Part shown: positions 1 to 6,924 of the stretch, in pieces
How the letters are laid out: every line of letters starts with the position of its first letter
Position numbering within the stretch: position 1 is the first letter of the stretch
Source of the DNA: DATKDU01 sp035512595
GTDB lineage: Bacteria; Planctomycetota; Planctomycetia; Pirellulales; Pirellulaceae
Direction: 5' to 3'
Length of the DNA stretch: 17,922 nucleotides
Assembly (NCBI GenBank): GCA_035512595.1
Contig: DATKDU010000054.1
Span: 1-17,922 of the forward strand
Position numbers and translations under genes: made by a program
Notes under the pieces: model-generated
Told to the model about the DNA's origin: nothing
The model's input: only the letters and a program-made list of their open reading frames with translations
Databases searched by the model: none

Positions 1-127
1 CGTAGTAGCGCCACTGGCCCATGTCGCGGGCCTCCTCGACGATCTCCTGGACGTCTTCGTCCAAATCGCAGCGCACCTCTTCCATGCGCTGCCGGATGGC
101 TGTCGTTGTGGGCGAATTGTGGATCAT
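1..127 (-). CDS. small DUF883-like membrane-associated protein, N-terminal part
   Basis: The reading frame starts at an ATG at 127 and runs off the left edge, so only 42 residues are visible. It begins MIHNSPTTTAIRQRMEEVRC and continues with an acidic helical stretch ending MGQWRYY. I recall similar short planctomycete proteins that have this charged N-terminal helix followed by one C-terminal membrane segment, but the membrane part would lie outside the window. A GGAG sits only 3 nt before the ATG, which is short, so the exact start is slightly uncertain. It lies 26 nt behind the CsbD-like gene on the same strand and is probably co-transcribed with it. No enzymatic function can be given; a role in envelope or stress physiology is inferred from its neighbours. 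Confidence 0.6.
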   Translation of the reverse strand, partial: MIHNSPTTTAIRQRMEEVRCDLDEDVQEIVEEARDMGQWRYY

Positions 128-153
128 CTTCTCCACCGTTGTCCCGTTTGCCC

Positions 154-567
154 TTACCGCCGCGGCAACAGCAGGCTCACGACCACGCCAGTAATGACGC
201 CGACACCGAAAACAACCGCCAGCGATTCGGCGGGGCGCGCGCGCACCAGATCCTCGACGTCGGCATACCCTTCACGCACCGCTGCGGCGGCTGTTTGGGA
301 CGCTTTCTGGACGGAAGCGGCCGCATGCTGGGCGCCGGCCCGAGCCGTCTCTCCAGCCCGCTTAAATGCTGCGGCACCCCCCGCAGAGAGCTGCTCGAAA
401 AACTGTTCGATGACTTCTCTGGCCTCGCCCGTTCTTCGCTGGATTGCGTCAACTAACTGATCCACATTCCCCGCGAAAAGGTCGTCATCCGTGAGCGAGT
501 CCCACCTGGCACGCAGCTTGTCTTTGGCCTCGTCCCAATTCCCCTGAAATGTTTGTTGGTTAATCAT
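154..567 (-). CDS. CsbD-like stress protein with C-terminal DUF883/ElaB-type membrane anchor
   Basis: This 137-residue protein starts with a CsbD-like segment (residues about 7-50, with WDEAKDKLRARWDSLTDDDL), the type found in general-stress proteins of unknown biochemical role. A helical Ala-rich, amphipathic stretch (about 50-105) follows. The end is an ElaB/YqjD/DUF883-like tail with RARPAESLAVVFGVGVITG, a glycine-spaced transmembrane segment, and a terminal RR. Such tails anchor stationary-phase proteins in the inner membrane, some of them ribosome-associated. The start at 567 is supported by AAAGGACAGG just upstream. The gene precedes the next small membrane-associated protein by 26 nt. 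The family match is clear from sequence; the function is inferred. Confidence 0.85.
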   Translation of the reverse strand: MINQQTFQGNWDEAKDKLRARWDSLTDDDLFAGNVDQLVDAIQRRTGEAREVIEQFFEQLSAGGAAAFKRAGETARAGAQHAAASVQKASQTAAAAVREGYADVEDLVRARPAESLAVVFGVGVITGVVVSLLLPRR

Positions 568-652
568 AGTCCTGTCCTTTCATGAAGAATCACCGATCAT
601 TCCCGCGGCGAAGGTAACTCAGCCACTCGCCAGCTCTGTTTATCACGCCACT

Positions 653-903
653 TCACTTGCCGTCTTTTGACATATCGCCAAGCTTGCTGGCTCCTTCCGT
701 GGCGTGGCCGGTAAGCTCCGTGGCCTTTTCCTGCACTGCCTTGGCATCCGCTTTCACTTGCTCCGGACCCACCGTCAGGTGGATATTGACCTTGTTGCTC
801 CCCTGGTCGGCTTCGGGATTCGACAGGGAAAACCAGCCCCTGTAGAAGCCCAGGCCGACGACGAGGAGCACAAGTACGCCAGCACCGCAAGCAACCTCTT
901 CAT
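653..903 (-). CDS. small anchored protein, probable single-base frameshift near 877
   Basis: Read from the ATG at 903, which has GGAG 7 nt upstream, the protein begins MKRLLAVLAYLCSSSS, a typical signal/anchor start that then loses its hydrophobic character. In the neighbouring frame from about 876 onward it reads VLVLLVVGLGFYRGWFSLS, followed by a hydrophilic tail (SNKVNIHLTVGPEQVKADAK, then KATELTGHATEGASKLGD) to the stop at 653. Adding one G in the ctggcgtac stretch joins both parts into MKRLLAVLAVLVLLVVGLGF, a normal N-terminal membrane segment. I therefore read this as one gene of about 83 residues with a one-base deletion, real or an assembly error. Without repair, the open frame could only start further upstream (up to 940) with an implausible N-terminus. 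The function is unknown. Confidence 0.65.
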
Positions 904-945
904 GACCCAACTCCGTCTGGATTGCCCGCACTGAAACCACTAATT

Positions 946-2610
946 CTAGGGTTTGTTCTTCCCACCCCCTGGGGGCGATCCCTTCGATCCACCCTTCGGC
1001 CGATCGTCGGAACCGCCTTTGGGTGCGTCCGTCGGTTCACGATCGGGTTTTCCCTTCGGCTCGGCCTTCGGGCGTTCTGGTCTGGGCTCTGTCTTCGGGC
1101 GCTCGGGTCGTGGCTCGGCCTTGGGCGCCTTCGGCTCGGCCTTGGGGCGCTCGGGGCGTGGTTCCGCCTTGGGTGCCTTGGGAGCACGTGGCGGCTCGGC
1201 ATCGCCGCGGGCCTTTCTCGGCTTGGGCTCGACCTTGACATCTGGCTGGGGAGCCTCGATGGCTTTCGGCGGAGCGTCGTCCTTGCCGAGTCGATCGACC
1301 GGCTGAGCGACAATCGGCGTTCGGGGAAGTTTCACCTTGACCGGCTGGATGGTCTTCGCCGGCGCGTCGGTTGATGGACCAGCCGCAGCGGCCTCCAGCT
1401 TTTGCCGCTCGATGCGGGACTTGCGAAATTCCTGTCCCCGCTGCGAGATTTGCTGCCGCTCTTCCTTGGCTACCGGCTGAAGTCGAAGGGGCGCTTCCTT
1501 GCTCTTGGCTAGTTCTTCGAGCGAAGTGGCAACGAGGACGCTCTGGTCGTCGTCCTTCGCGCCCGCTTTGCTGCGGTCGCGCTGAGCCGTCCAGGTTCGC
1601 GGCGGCCGCGCCTCTTCATGTTCGCGCCGGTGGGCGAAATCCGCCTGCACGCGGCGATCCCACCCGCGGTCGCTTCGGTGGTGCCAGTGCTGGTGAGCGT
1701 AAAAAGGATCGTATCCGTAGCGGCTGGAGTAGAACGAAAACCAAGGGGAAAACCCGATGGAAGCGTAGCTGGAGCCGTAGTAGTCGCCGAAGTAATAGTG
1801 GCCATAGCTCGGCCGCAGGAAGAGATGGCTGCTGAACACGGACGGATTGATCACCGTCAGGGGCGAGTAGGAGAACCCGCGCCGCGAGTAGATGTTCGAA
1901 CTGAAATAGACCGGTGCGAACAGCACGCCGCGCCGGGCGACCGAGTAATCGTAGTAGCTATCGACAAACACGTAGCCGCGTGGGGACCAAACGTAGTGAG
2001 CCGGGATCCAAACCCAGTTCGGCTGTGCCGTCACCCAGTAGCCGGGCCGCCAAGCATAGCGCGTTTGATGCCAGACCCAACAGCCGGGGGACCAGATGTG
2101 GTCCGCGGAAGGGGCGGCAATATTGGGACCTTCCTCGACCGTCGCCGGCGGCTCGGGCAGGTATTCCACCTCGCTCAACTTAGCATCGGCCCAGTAGCCG
2201 GAGATCCACTGCGCGCCCCGGCCCGATGTGGCCCAATAGCCCGGCACCCATTGGCGACCCGGCGGCAGCGAGCGCCAGATGCCGCTGACCCACAAAAAGT
2301 CGTTCCGTTCGTCATCCCAGGCCCAGTAACCGGGAATCCAGTCCACGTTGGCCCCTTCCGGTTTCTGCTCGGGGGGCAGTTCTTCGATAGCCTCTGGCGC
2401 AGGCTTTTCCACGATGACGCCCGGCTGGGGATCAAAAGAGATCGTTTCGGCAAATGCTTCATGCACCGGCCCGCGCGTGAGTACTTCCACCCCATTCTCG
2501 ACACTAGCCTGACCCGGTTGGGCGGCGATGGTCTCGTGCAAACCAAGGTTGGTGCCCAGAGTTGCCATTCCGGCGACCAGACACCCCTGGCAGAAATGAC
2601 GTACGTTCAT
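946..2610 (-). CDS. secreted YXWXGXW-repeat protein with Pro/Lys-rich C-terminal repeats
   Basis: This 554-residue protein has an N-terminal signal-like segment (residues 1-30). A tryptophan/tyrosine-rich block (about 90-225) contains repeated WIPGYW, WVPGYW, WISGYW, WSPGCW and WRPGYW units, which are the hallmark of YXWXGXW repeat proteins common in Planctomycetes. Next come a Tyr/Ser-rich region (225-310), a His/Arg patch (HQHWHHRSDRGWDRR), and a coiled, charged segment. The C-terminus (about 440-554) is low-complexity, with PKAEPRPERPK units and a Gly/Lys-rich tail. A strong AAAGGAG lies 7 nt before the ATG. A surface or cell-wall structural role is likely, but the family's biochemical function is not established. 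The internal repeats at 1060-1165 are visible as near-identical DNA units. Confidence 0.85.
   Translation of the reverse strand: MNVRHFCQGCLVAGMATLGTNLGLHETIAAQPGQASVENGVEVLTRGPVHEAFAETISFDPQPGVIVEKPAPEAIEELPPEQKPEGANVDWIPGYWAWDDERNDFLWVSGIWRSLPPGRQWVPGYWATSGRGAQWISGYWADAKLSEVEYLPEPPATVEEGPNIAAPSADHIWSPGCWVWHQTRYAWRPGYWVTAQPNWVWIPAHYVWSPRGYVFVDSYYDYSVARRGVLFAPVYFSSNIYSRRGFSYSPLTVINPSVFSSHLFLRPSYGHYYFGDYYGSSYASIGFSPWFSFYSSRYGYDPFYAHQHWHHRSDRGWDRRVQADFAHRREHEEARPPRTWTAQRDRSKAGAKDDDQSVLVATSLEELAKSKEAPLRLQPVAKEERQQISQRGQEFRKSRIERQKLEAAAAGPSTDAPAKTIQPVKVKLPRTPIVAQPVDRLGKDDAPPKAIEAPQPDVKVEPKPRKARGDAEPPRAPKAPKAEPRPERPKAEPKAPKAEPRPERPKTEPRPERPKAEPKGKPDREPTDAPKGGSDDRPKGGSKGSPPGGGKNKP
1060..1165 (-). 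repeat. in-frame coding repeats (PKAEPRPERPK units)
   Basis: Within the C-terminal coding region of the YXWXGXW protein, short degenerate units encoding PKAEPRPERPK and PKTEPRPERPK recur head to tail, with cttcgggcg/ggcgctcgg blocks on the plus strand. They keep the reading frame. This is the kind of sequence that expands and contracts by slippage, so length may vary between strains. Confidence 0.7.
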
Positions 2611-2706
2611 ACGGCGGCTCCTTTACATAGTTGAGTTTTTCAGGTCATCCCTTTTCTTGTTCCGCGTGAAGCACGCTGCCCGGACTGTTAACCAGTCACG
2701 CATAAA

Positions 2707-2955
2707 CTACTTGGCTGTCTCGGTGGTCGTCTCCGTGGTCTTCTTGATCGTCGTGCCACCACCCTCGTCTGGAGAACGCGGAGTGGTCGTGGTCGTCGTT
2801 TCGACCTTGGTCGACGTCTCGCCCGTCGTCACGCCATCCTTGGTCTGCGATGTCTTCGTTTCGGTCTTGTTCTCTGTCGTACCCTGCTGGTTTTCGCAGC
2901 CGATGGTAAATACGCCCAGTGCGGCAATCAGAGCGGATGCTAGGAAACGCTTCAT
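2707..2955 (-). CDS. small Thr-rich lipoprotein
   Basis: The 82-residue product begins MKRFLASALIAALGVFTIGC, a lipoprotein signal peptide whose lipobox (T-I-G-C) ends at the cysteine to be acylated. The mature part is hydrophilic and dominated by Thr, Lys and Glu, with several TTET-like runs, and ends TTETTTETAK. I chose the second in-frame ATG (2955) over the one at 2970 because AAAGGG lies 6 nt upstream and the signal peptide then starts with MKR. Such short lipoproteins are usually uncharacterised. The Thr-rich tail may be a linker or glycosylated, but that is speculation. A terminator-like hairpin lies just upstream (2969-2992). Confidence 0.75.
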   Translation of the reverse strand: MKRFLASALIAALGVFTIGCENQQGTTENKTETKTSQTKDGVTTGETSTKVETTTTTTPRSPDEGGGTTIKKTTETTTETAK

Positions 2956-2968
2956 CTCATACCCTTTC

Positions 2969-2992
2969 AAAAAAAACGGGGGAACGCCGTTT
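2969..2992 (-). terminator. intrinsic terminator downstream of the DUF1328 gene
   Basis: On the minus strand a 6-bp stem (AAACGG / CCGTTT) closes a 7-nt loop (CGTTCCC), and a run of eight T begins in the 3' arm of the stem. It lies 73 nt downstream of the DUF1328 stop and ends 13 nt before the lipoprotein ATG. It would end transcription from the DUF1328 gene, or attenuate read-through into the lipoprotein gene. Confidence 0.65.
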
Positions 2993-3064
2993 CACCCGCA
3001 AGATCCACTCCGGGCGAGAGGCACTCCCCCTTGGCTTTCAAACGTCACATCCCGCCCCGAACCC

Positions 3065-3235
3065 TCAGTAGGTCCCCCTTCTGAGTCCGCCTCCCAGGAA
3101 CGAGAGCACGGCCAGAATCAGGAAGACGACGAAGAGGATTTTCGCCACTCCCACAAAGGAGCCTGCAATCCCTCCGAAGCCCAGGACAGCAGCGATCAAA
3201 GCAATGATTAGGCAAGCGATGGCTAGCTGTAACAT
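3065..3235 (-). CDS. DUF1328 (UPF0391) small membrane protein
   Basis: This 56-residue protein starts MLQLAIACLIIALIAAVLGF and has two hydrophobic helices separated by GGIAGSFVGVAKI, ending FLGGGLRRGTY. Length, topology and the GFGGIAG motif match the DUF1328/YtjA family of inner-membrane proteins, often induced by stress. An earlier in-frame ATG at 3274 would add 13 hydrophilic residues. I prefer 3235 because AGAAGGAG lies 7 nt upstream and the family starts at this point. It heads the minus-strand small-gene cluster. The molecular function is unknown. Confidence 0.9.
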   Translation of the reverse strand: MLQLAIACLIIALIAAVLGFGGIAGSFVGVAKILFVVFLILAVLSFLGGGLRRGTY

Positions 3236-3260
3236 GGTAGTTCTCCTTCTATTAGGGGTA

Positions 3261-3272
3261 GGCCAATTGGCC
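3261..3272. promoter_or_regulatory. perfect 12-bp palindrome upstream of the DUF1328 gene
   Basis: GGCCAATTGGCC is a perfect palindrome ending 26 nt before the DUF1328 ATG, with a further TTGGC-like half next to it. Its position in the 5' leader or promoter area fits an operator. No known regulator is recognised, and a chance palindrome is possible. Confidence 0.3.
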
Positions 3273-3650
3273 AATCGCCAAACCCGTCCGCGGTTACCGT
3301 CGCCCCGTCAGACACCATGGTCTAAGCGCCAATCGACGCGCCGAAAACATGGGCGATCGGTCTCGCCGTAGACTCTCCGGAAACCACAGATGCATCAATC
3401 GTGCCGAAGTGAACAACTGCAACACTTTGGGGGGATTGCCAGCATTTCCGCGATTTGAAGAAGCGCGAGCGAGCGAAATCGCCCGGCATGCACAAGCAGT
3501 GTGCGATCTTGGCGCGCCGTGCCTGGTCCATCGCCCGAAATGCCGAGTTAGACGCCAATCGGGTAGGCGGCGATGCCTTGCACAGCTTCGCGCTTGGTGT
3601 TGACCGGATACCCGTTCAAAGCGGCTATAAGGCGGCACGGAATCTGCTGC

Positions 3651-3684
3651 AACGACCACCGTGCTTCAACGACCACCGTGGTTC
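3651..3684. repeat. 17-bp tandem duplication with one mismatch
   Basis: Two adjacent copies of AACGACCACCGTGSTTC (S = C in the first, G in the second) lie about 65 nt upstream of the flavin-binding gene. This could be a replication-slippage duplication or a paired binding site. No associated gene is seen. Confidence 0.6.
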
Positions 3685-3749
3685 GGCCATAGTTGATGAG
3701 GTGGAGCCGAATCCCACCGTAGTATTTACAGGCCGGCTGGAGATTAGTC

Positions 3750-4394
3750 GTGGTAATCCAGGAGATGACGAGGGCGGAGTGCCTCCAGGTGCTGGCCGTA
3801 ACGCGACTAGCCAGGCTGGCGTGCGCTTTTGAGAATCAGCCGTACGTCGTCCCCGTTTACCTCGCCTACCACGCGCCGCCCGGCGAGAAGGCCTGCCTCT
3901 ACGGCTTCACGACCCCTGGACAAAAGGTCGAGTGGATGCGGACAAACCCTTTGGTCTGCGTCGAGGTGGATGAGGTTGAGAGCGACGACCAATGGGTGAG
4001 CGTCATCGTCCTCGGCCGTTACGAGGAGTTGCCCGAGCCCCAAGGGGGCAACGGCGTAAGGTCACCTCTTCGCGCTGATTCATCGCAGGGTTCAAGCGCC
4101 GAGGCCCACTTGGCGGGGCGCGGGGACGAAACGCTCCTGGCCTACCAGGTTCTCCAGGCCAAGGCAATGTGGTGGGAGCCCGCCTCGACAGCTTGGGCAG
4201 CCCGCACGCACCACAACCCGTCCGAGCCTTTCATCTTGGTTTATTACAAGGTGTGGATCGACAAGGTCACCGGCCATCGGGCGACTCGGGATGCCCAGGC
4301 CACAAGCACTGCCTCCGTGGAACCCGCTCCCGCACGAAAGCTGGGATGGCTGCGAACGGCACTAACGAGAGTGTGCGGCAGCAGGCCGTCGTGA
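3750..4394 (+). CDS. pyridoxamine 5'-phosphate oxidase-family flavin-nucleotide-binding protein
   Basis: This 214-residue protein resembles the COG3467/NimA-like branch of the PNPOx split-barrel fold, which binds FMN or related flavins. Visible family features are the N-terminal IQEMTRAECLQVLAVTRLAR helix, the strand NQPYVVPVYLAY, the GFTTPGQKVEWMRTNPLVCV segment, a VSVIVLGRYEEL strand, and the late AMWWEP and VTGHRA motifs. I chose the GTG at 3750 because GGAG lies 7 nt upstream. The later ATG at 3765 has its GGAG directly adjacent, too close to serve. The middle (about 97-122) and the C-terminal 35 residues look poorly conserved. Members reduce or bind nitro-compounds or act as flavin carriers; the substrate is unknown here. 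It lies alone, not clearly in an operon. Confidence 0.8.
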   Translation: MVIQEMTRAECLQVLAVTRLARLACAFENQPYVVPVYLAYHAPPGEKACLYGFTTPGQKVEWMRTNPLVCVEVDEVESDDQWVSVIVLGRYEELPEPQGGNGVRSPLRADSSQGSSAEAHLAGRGDETLLAYQVLQAKAMWWEPASTAWAARTHHNPSEPFILVYYKVWIDKVTGHRATRDAQATSTASVEPAPARKLGWLRTALTRVCGSRPS

Positions 4395-4505
4395 ACATAG
4401 GGGCTGAACCAGAGGTTGAAACCGAATCGTGATGCTATTCTGCTTGCCGCCGTCTGCGGTCAGTTTCAAGACCGGTGTTGGCTTCAACCTCTTCCTGATG
4501 CACCG

Positions 4506-4810
4506 GGCGCCGGCGGCAATGTTACTCACCCCCTCCGCGAAGATCGAAGATCGCGTGTGCCAGGAGCGTCGCGGAGCTCGTGCCGTCCCCGACGGCTTCC
4601 CAGTGCGCTCAGTCGCCTCGCGTAGCATTCCGGCCCCCAGCTCAATCTCCTTGGCAATTGTCACGCGGCCATTGCAAACCAGAGGCCGGCCCCACTTCTT
4701 GGCGATCAGAACGCTCTTGGCCCGCGAACCGTGTGTGACTCGCACGGAATCGGTCAGCACCTTGGTTCCCCGCAGGATCCACTCCCGCGCTTTGTCCCGA
4801 AAGAGCCCGT
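4506..4810 (-). pseudogene. decayed N-terminal fragment of a GroEL-type chaperonin
   Basis: The minus-strand frame reads FRDKAREWILRGTKVLTDSV, then AKSVLIAKKWGRPLVCNGRV, TIAKEIEL and GAGMLREA, which align with the first apical/equatorial part of GroEL-like chaperonins. The conserved ATP-binding motif appears as GDGTSSATLLAHAIF only in a neighbouring frame, after which IFAEGVSNIAAGA returns to the first. One base is missing around 4590-4597 and a 7-bp tandem duplication (CGAAGAT twice, 4538-4551) restores the frame. About six residues between IEL and GAG also appear to be lost. No start with a ribosome site is found, and no chaperonin sequence follows. It is therefore a remnant of a groEL paralogue, roughly 100 of about 540 residues, and non-functional. 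Confidence 0.75.
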
Positions 4811-5028
4811 GTACGCTCGGCGGCGAGCCCCTCTCAGCAACGGCTGGCACGTGGGTTCACATGGCAGCGGGGCTGCCGAATAGCATCGTGGCCAAGACTC
4901 CGTTTGTGATGCTGCTGATGCTTTTCAAATAGCTCCCAGCTCCCATGGCCACCAGCAGGCTGGTCGCCGATTCGAACCAGCCGTTTTGGAAAGGCGAGCC
5001 GACGAATCTAGCGGTTGTCGTGCCCCGC

Positions 5029-5478
5029 TCAGTCGGCCGATCCCAGGTCCCGGTTGACCGTTTCCTGAACGAGCTTTAGCTCGGCGTGCTCGTGACCCTC
5101 GAACTCGGCCAGGAAGGACTGGTAGAGGCGGCTCAATTCGGCAAGCTGCTCGCAGTCGAAGGGGGGGGTGACGTTGCAGCGATCCTTCATCGCGACGATC
5201 TTCGCGACGAACCGCTCATGCTGCCGTTTGAGCGCGGCAATCGGCTCGGCGAAATGCGGAGCGGAGTCAAGGAGGGAGTCGAAAAACCCCTCCGCTTCTT
5301 CGTGGCGAAAATGTTCCGCCAGCTCCAATTCCAGCGCCCTCAGCTCGCTCCACAGGGACCGCGGATCGACGTCTTGGGCGTGTAGTTTCTCCCGCACGAC
5401 CCGGATCCGCTGGTGCAAGGCCAGATGGTCCTCCTGAATCAAGTCCAACGCATCGATGGTGACGATTTGCGTATTCAT
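5029..5478 (-). CDS. hemerythrin HHE-domain protein
   Basis: This 149-residue protein is one four-helix HHE domain. Candidate ligands lie in DHLALHQRI, EHFRHEE, LKRQHERF and FEGHEHAEL, the spaced His/Glu pattern that binds a non-haem diiron centre. Hemerythrin-like proteins bind O2 or NO, or help repair or shuttle iron. I chose the ATG at 5478, with GGAG 8 nt upstream, rather than an upstream ATG at 5532 that would add an unlikely N-terminus. A near-consensus sigma-70 promoter precedes it (5561-5590). It is transcribed divergently from the radical SAM gene. No signal peptide is visible, so it is probably cytoplasmic. Confidence 0.85.
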   Translation of the reverse strand: MNTQIVTIDALDLIQEDHLALHQRIRVVREKLHAQDVDPRSLWSELRALELELAEHFRHEEAEGFFDSLLDSAPHFAEPIAALKRQHERFVAKIVAMKDRCNVTPPFDCEQLAELSRLYQSFLAEFEGHEHAELKLVQETVNRDLGSAD

Positions 5479-5560
5479 GTCGCACTCTCCGTCGAGGGAA
5501 GGTAGCCGGGCTGAAGACAGGAACGGGAACAAAATCAGATAAATCGATCTTGTTGTCTTA

Positions 5561-5590
5561 TTTATAACGGGTAGACTTAATAGGTGTCAA
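5561..5590 (-). promoter_or_regulatory. sigma-70-type promoter for the hemerythrin gene
   Basis: On the minus strand TTGACA (plus-strand 5585-5590) is followed after 18 nt by TATAAA (5561-5566), in an A/T-rich patch that stands out from the GC-rich surroundings. Transcription would start near 5553 and give a leader of about 75 nt. An ATAAAT/ATTTAT inverted repeat (5539-5544 and 5560-5565) overlaps the promoter and could be an operator. Confidence 0.6.
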
Positions 5591-5617
5591 GCTGTTTCCG
5601 CGATCGGGAGCCCACCG

Positions 5618-6721
5618 ATGCCTCCCATGCACCTTGCCGTCCGGGGCCAGCGCGGTCCGGGCCGAGATTTTGCCAGCAGCCCGCTCCTGGCATTCTACGA
5701 ATTGACCCGCGCCTGCGACCTGGCCTGCCTGCACTGCCGCGCCTGTGCGCAAGCGGCGCCGGCGGACAACGAGTTATCGAGCGCCCACTCGCGGAGGTTG
5801 ATCGAGCAACTTACCGATTTTCCGCAGCCACCGCTGCTGGTCCTTACGGGGGGCGACCCGTTCAAGCGGCCCGATTTGCCGGATCTGGTTCATCACGCGA
5901 CCAACCTGGAGATGCAGGTCGCGGTAACCCCCTCCGCCACGCCGCTGGTGACGCGGGAGGCCCTGGCCCGCTTGTGGCGTGCCGGCTTGTCGCGATTGGC
6001 GGTGAGCCTCGACGCTCCGGATGCCGACAGCCACGATCGGTTCCGCGGCGTTGCGGGAAGCTTCGCGCGTACGCTGGAAATCATTCACGATGCGCAGAGC
6101 CTCGGCTTGCCAGTGCAGGTCAACACGACCCTCACCCCGAACAACTGGCAGCGAATCGAGGAGTTTGCGGCGCTGCTCGACGGATTGCGGATCACCCTCT
6201 GGTCGGTGTTTTTCCTGGTGCCGGTGGGGCGTGCCGCCGCGATGCCCCGGCTGAGCGGTCAGCAGGTCGAAGAGGCCTTTGCCCAATTGTGGCACCAGGC
6301 CAAGCGCCGCTCGTTTCCGATCAAGACCACCGAAGCGCCGCACTACCGCCGCTTCGTGGCGCAGCAGAAAGGGGACGATCAGAACCGGCCGCAGCCCACG
6401 CCGCGGAAGGGGTATGCGTCCCTGCACACCAACGATGGCAAAGGGATTTTGTTCATCGCGCACGACGGCACGATCTACCCCAGCGGCTTTTTGCCGATTC
6501 CCGCCGGCGTGTTTCCGCACGATCACGTCGTCGAGGTCTACCAGAAATCGCCGCTCTTTCAGTCGCTGCGGGACCCGGATCGGCTGGAGGGAAAATGCCG
6601 TGCGTGCGAATTCCGCAAGCTCTGCGGCGGCAGCCGAGCCCGCGCCTACGCCGTGACGGGCAATCCACTGACCGAGGAGCCCGATTGCGTTTATCAACCC
6701 CACGGATGGCCTTCACCCTGA
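5618..6721 (+). CDS. radical SAM/SPASM-type protein (TIGR04053-like)
   Basis: This 367-residue enzyme has the radical SAM signature C33-x3-C37-x2-C40 (RACDLACLHC), which binds the [4Fe-4S] cluster that cleaves S-adenosylmethionine. LTGGDPFKRPDL follows as the SAM-binding GGE-like motif. LSRLAVSLDAPDADSHDRFR and VNTTLTPNN are barrel strands. A C-terminal cysteine set (C327-x2-C330-x5-C336, C357; CRACEFRKLCGGSRARAYA) would hold a second cluster. Overall it resembles the TIGR04053 group, related to the haem-pathway enzymes AhbC/AhbD and NirJ; the reaction of this group is not established to my knowledge. GGAG lies 7 nt before the ATG. It is followed after 203 nt by the ODP-type gene on the same strand, so a shared role is possible. 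Confidence 0.85.
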   Translation: MPPMHLAVRGQRGPGRDFASSPLLAFYELTRACDLACLHCRACAQAAPADNELSSAHSRRLIEQLTDFPQPPLLVLTGGDPFKRPDLPDLVHHATNLEMQVAVTPSATPLVTREALARLWRAGLSRLAVSLDAPDADSHDRFRGVAGSFARTLEIIHDAQSLGLPVQVNTTLTPNNWQRIEEFAALLDGLRITLWSVFFLVPVGRAAAMPRLSGQQVEEAFAQLWHQAKRRSFPIKTTEAPHYRRFVAQQKGDDQNRPQPTPRKGYASLHTNDGKGILFIAHDGTIYPSGFLPIPAGVFPHDHVVEVYQKSPLFQSLRDPDRLEGKCRACEFRKLCGGSRARAYAVTGNPLTEEPDCVYQPHGWPSP

Positions 6722-6924
6722 TGTGGTCGTGGCCGGACTGCCGGAGGCCGCTGCCAACCAGAACCACAAGGCGTGCTGGCATACCTCCGCCGCATGATGC
6801 CGTTCATTTTTCGGCGCGAACCGCCGGAATGGACGATGCCATTGACCCGGCGCGCCCTTTGCCTGCGGGCGATATGCATGCCAAAATACCCGCGGCCTGA
6901 AAGCACTTGTGAGGAGTTCGACCG

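Larger units (their letters stand above)
3236..3749. other. gene-free intergenic stretch between divergent units
   Basis: About 510 nt separate the DUF1328 gene (leftward) from the flavin-binding gene (rightward). Open frames are present in several phases, but none has a recognisable protein or a convincing ribosome site. The stretch holds a 12-bp palindrome near the DUF1328 start and a 17-bp tandem duplication at 3651-3684. It probably contains the divergent promoters, but I could not place a convincing -35/-10 pair. Confidence 0.6.

Noticed and set aside
3600..3631. possible promoter TTGACC ... TATAAG
   Set aside because: The spacing of 20 nt is too long for a reliable sigma-70 promoter.
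3455..3832. 125-codon plus-strand frame upstream of the flavin-binding gene
   Set aside because: It overlaps the start of the PNPOx-fold gene, and has no ribosome site or family resemblance.
4857..5000. hydrophobic minus-strand frame ending MLFGSPAAM
   Set aside because: It reads somewhat protein-like between the hemerythrin and the groEL remnant, but there is no ribosome site and the only ATG starts leave 29 residues or fewer. It may be another decayed piece; not enough support.
5584..6900. 438-codon plus-strand frame overlapping the radical SAM gene
   Set aside because: Low-quality Arg/Pro/Ala-rich translation, while the overlapping frame has the full radical SAM and C-terminal cysteine motifs.
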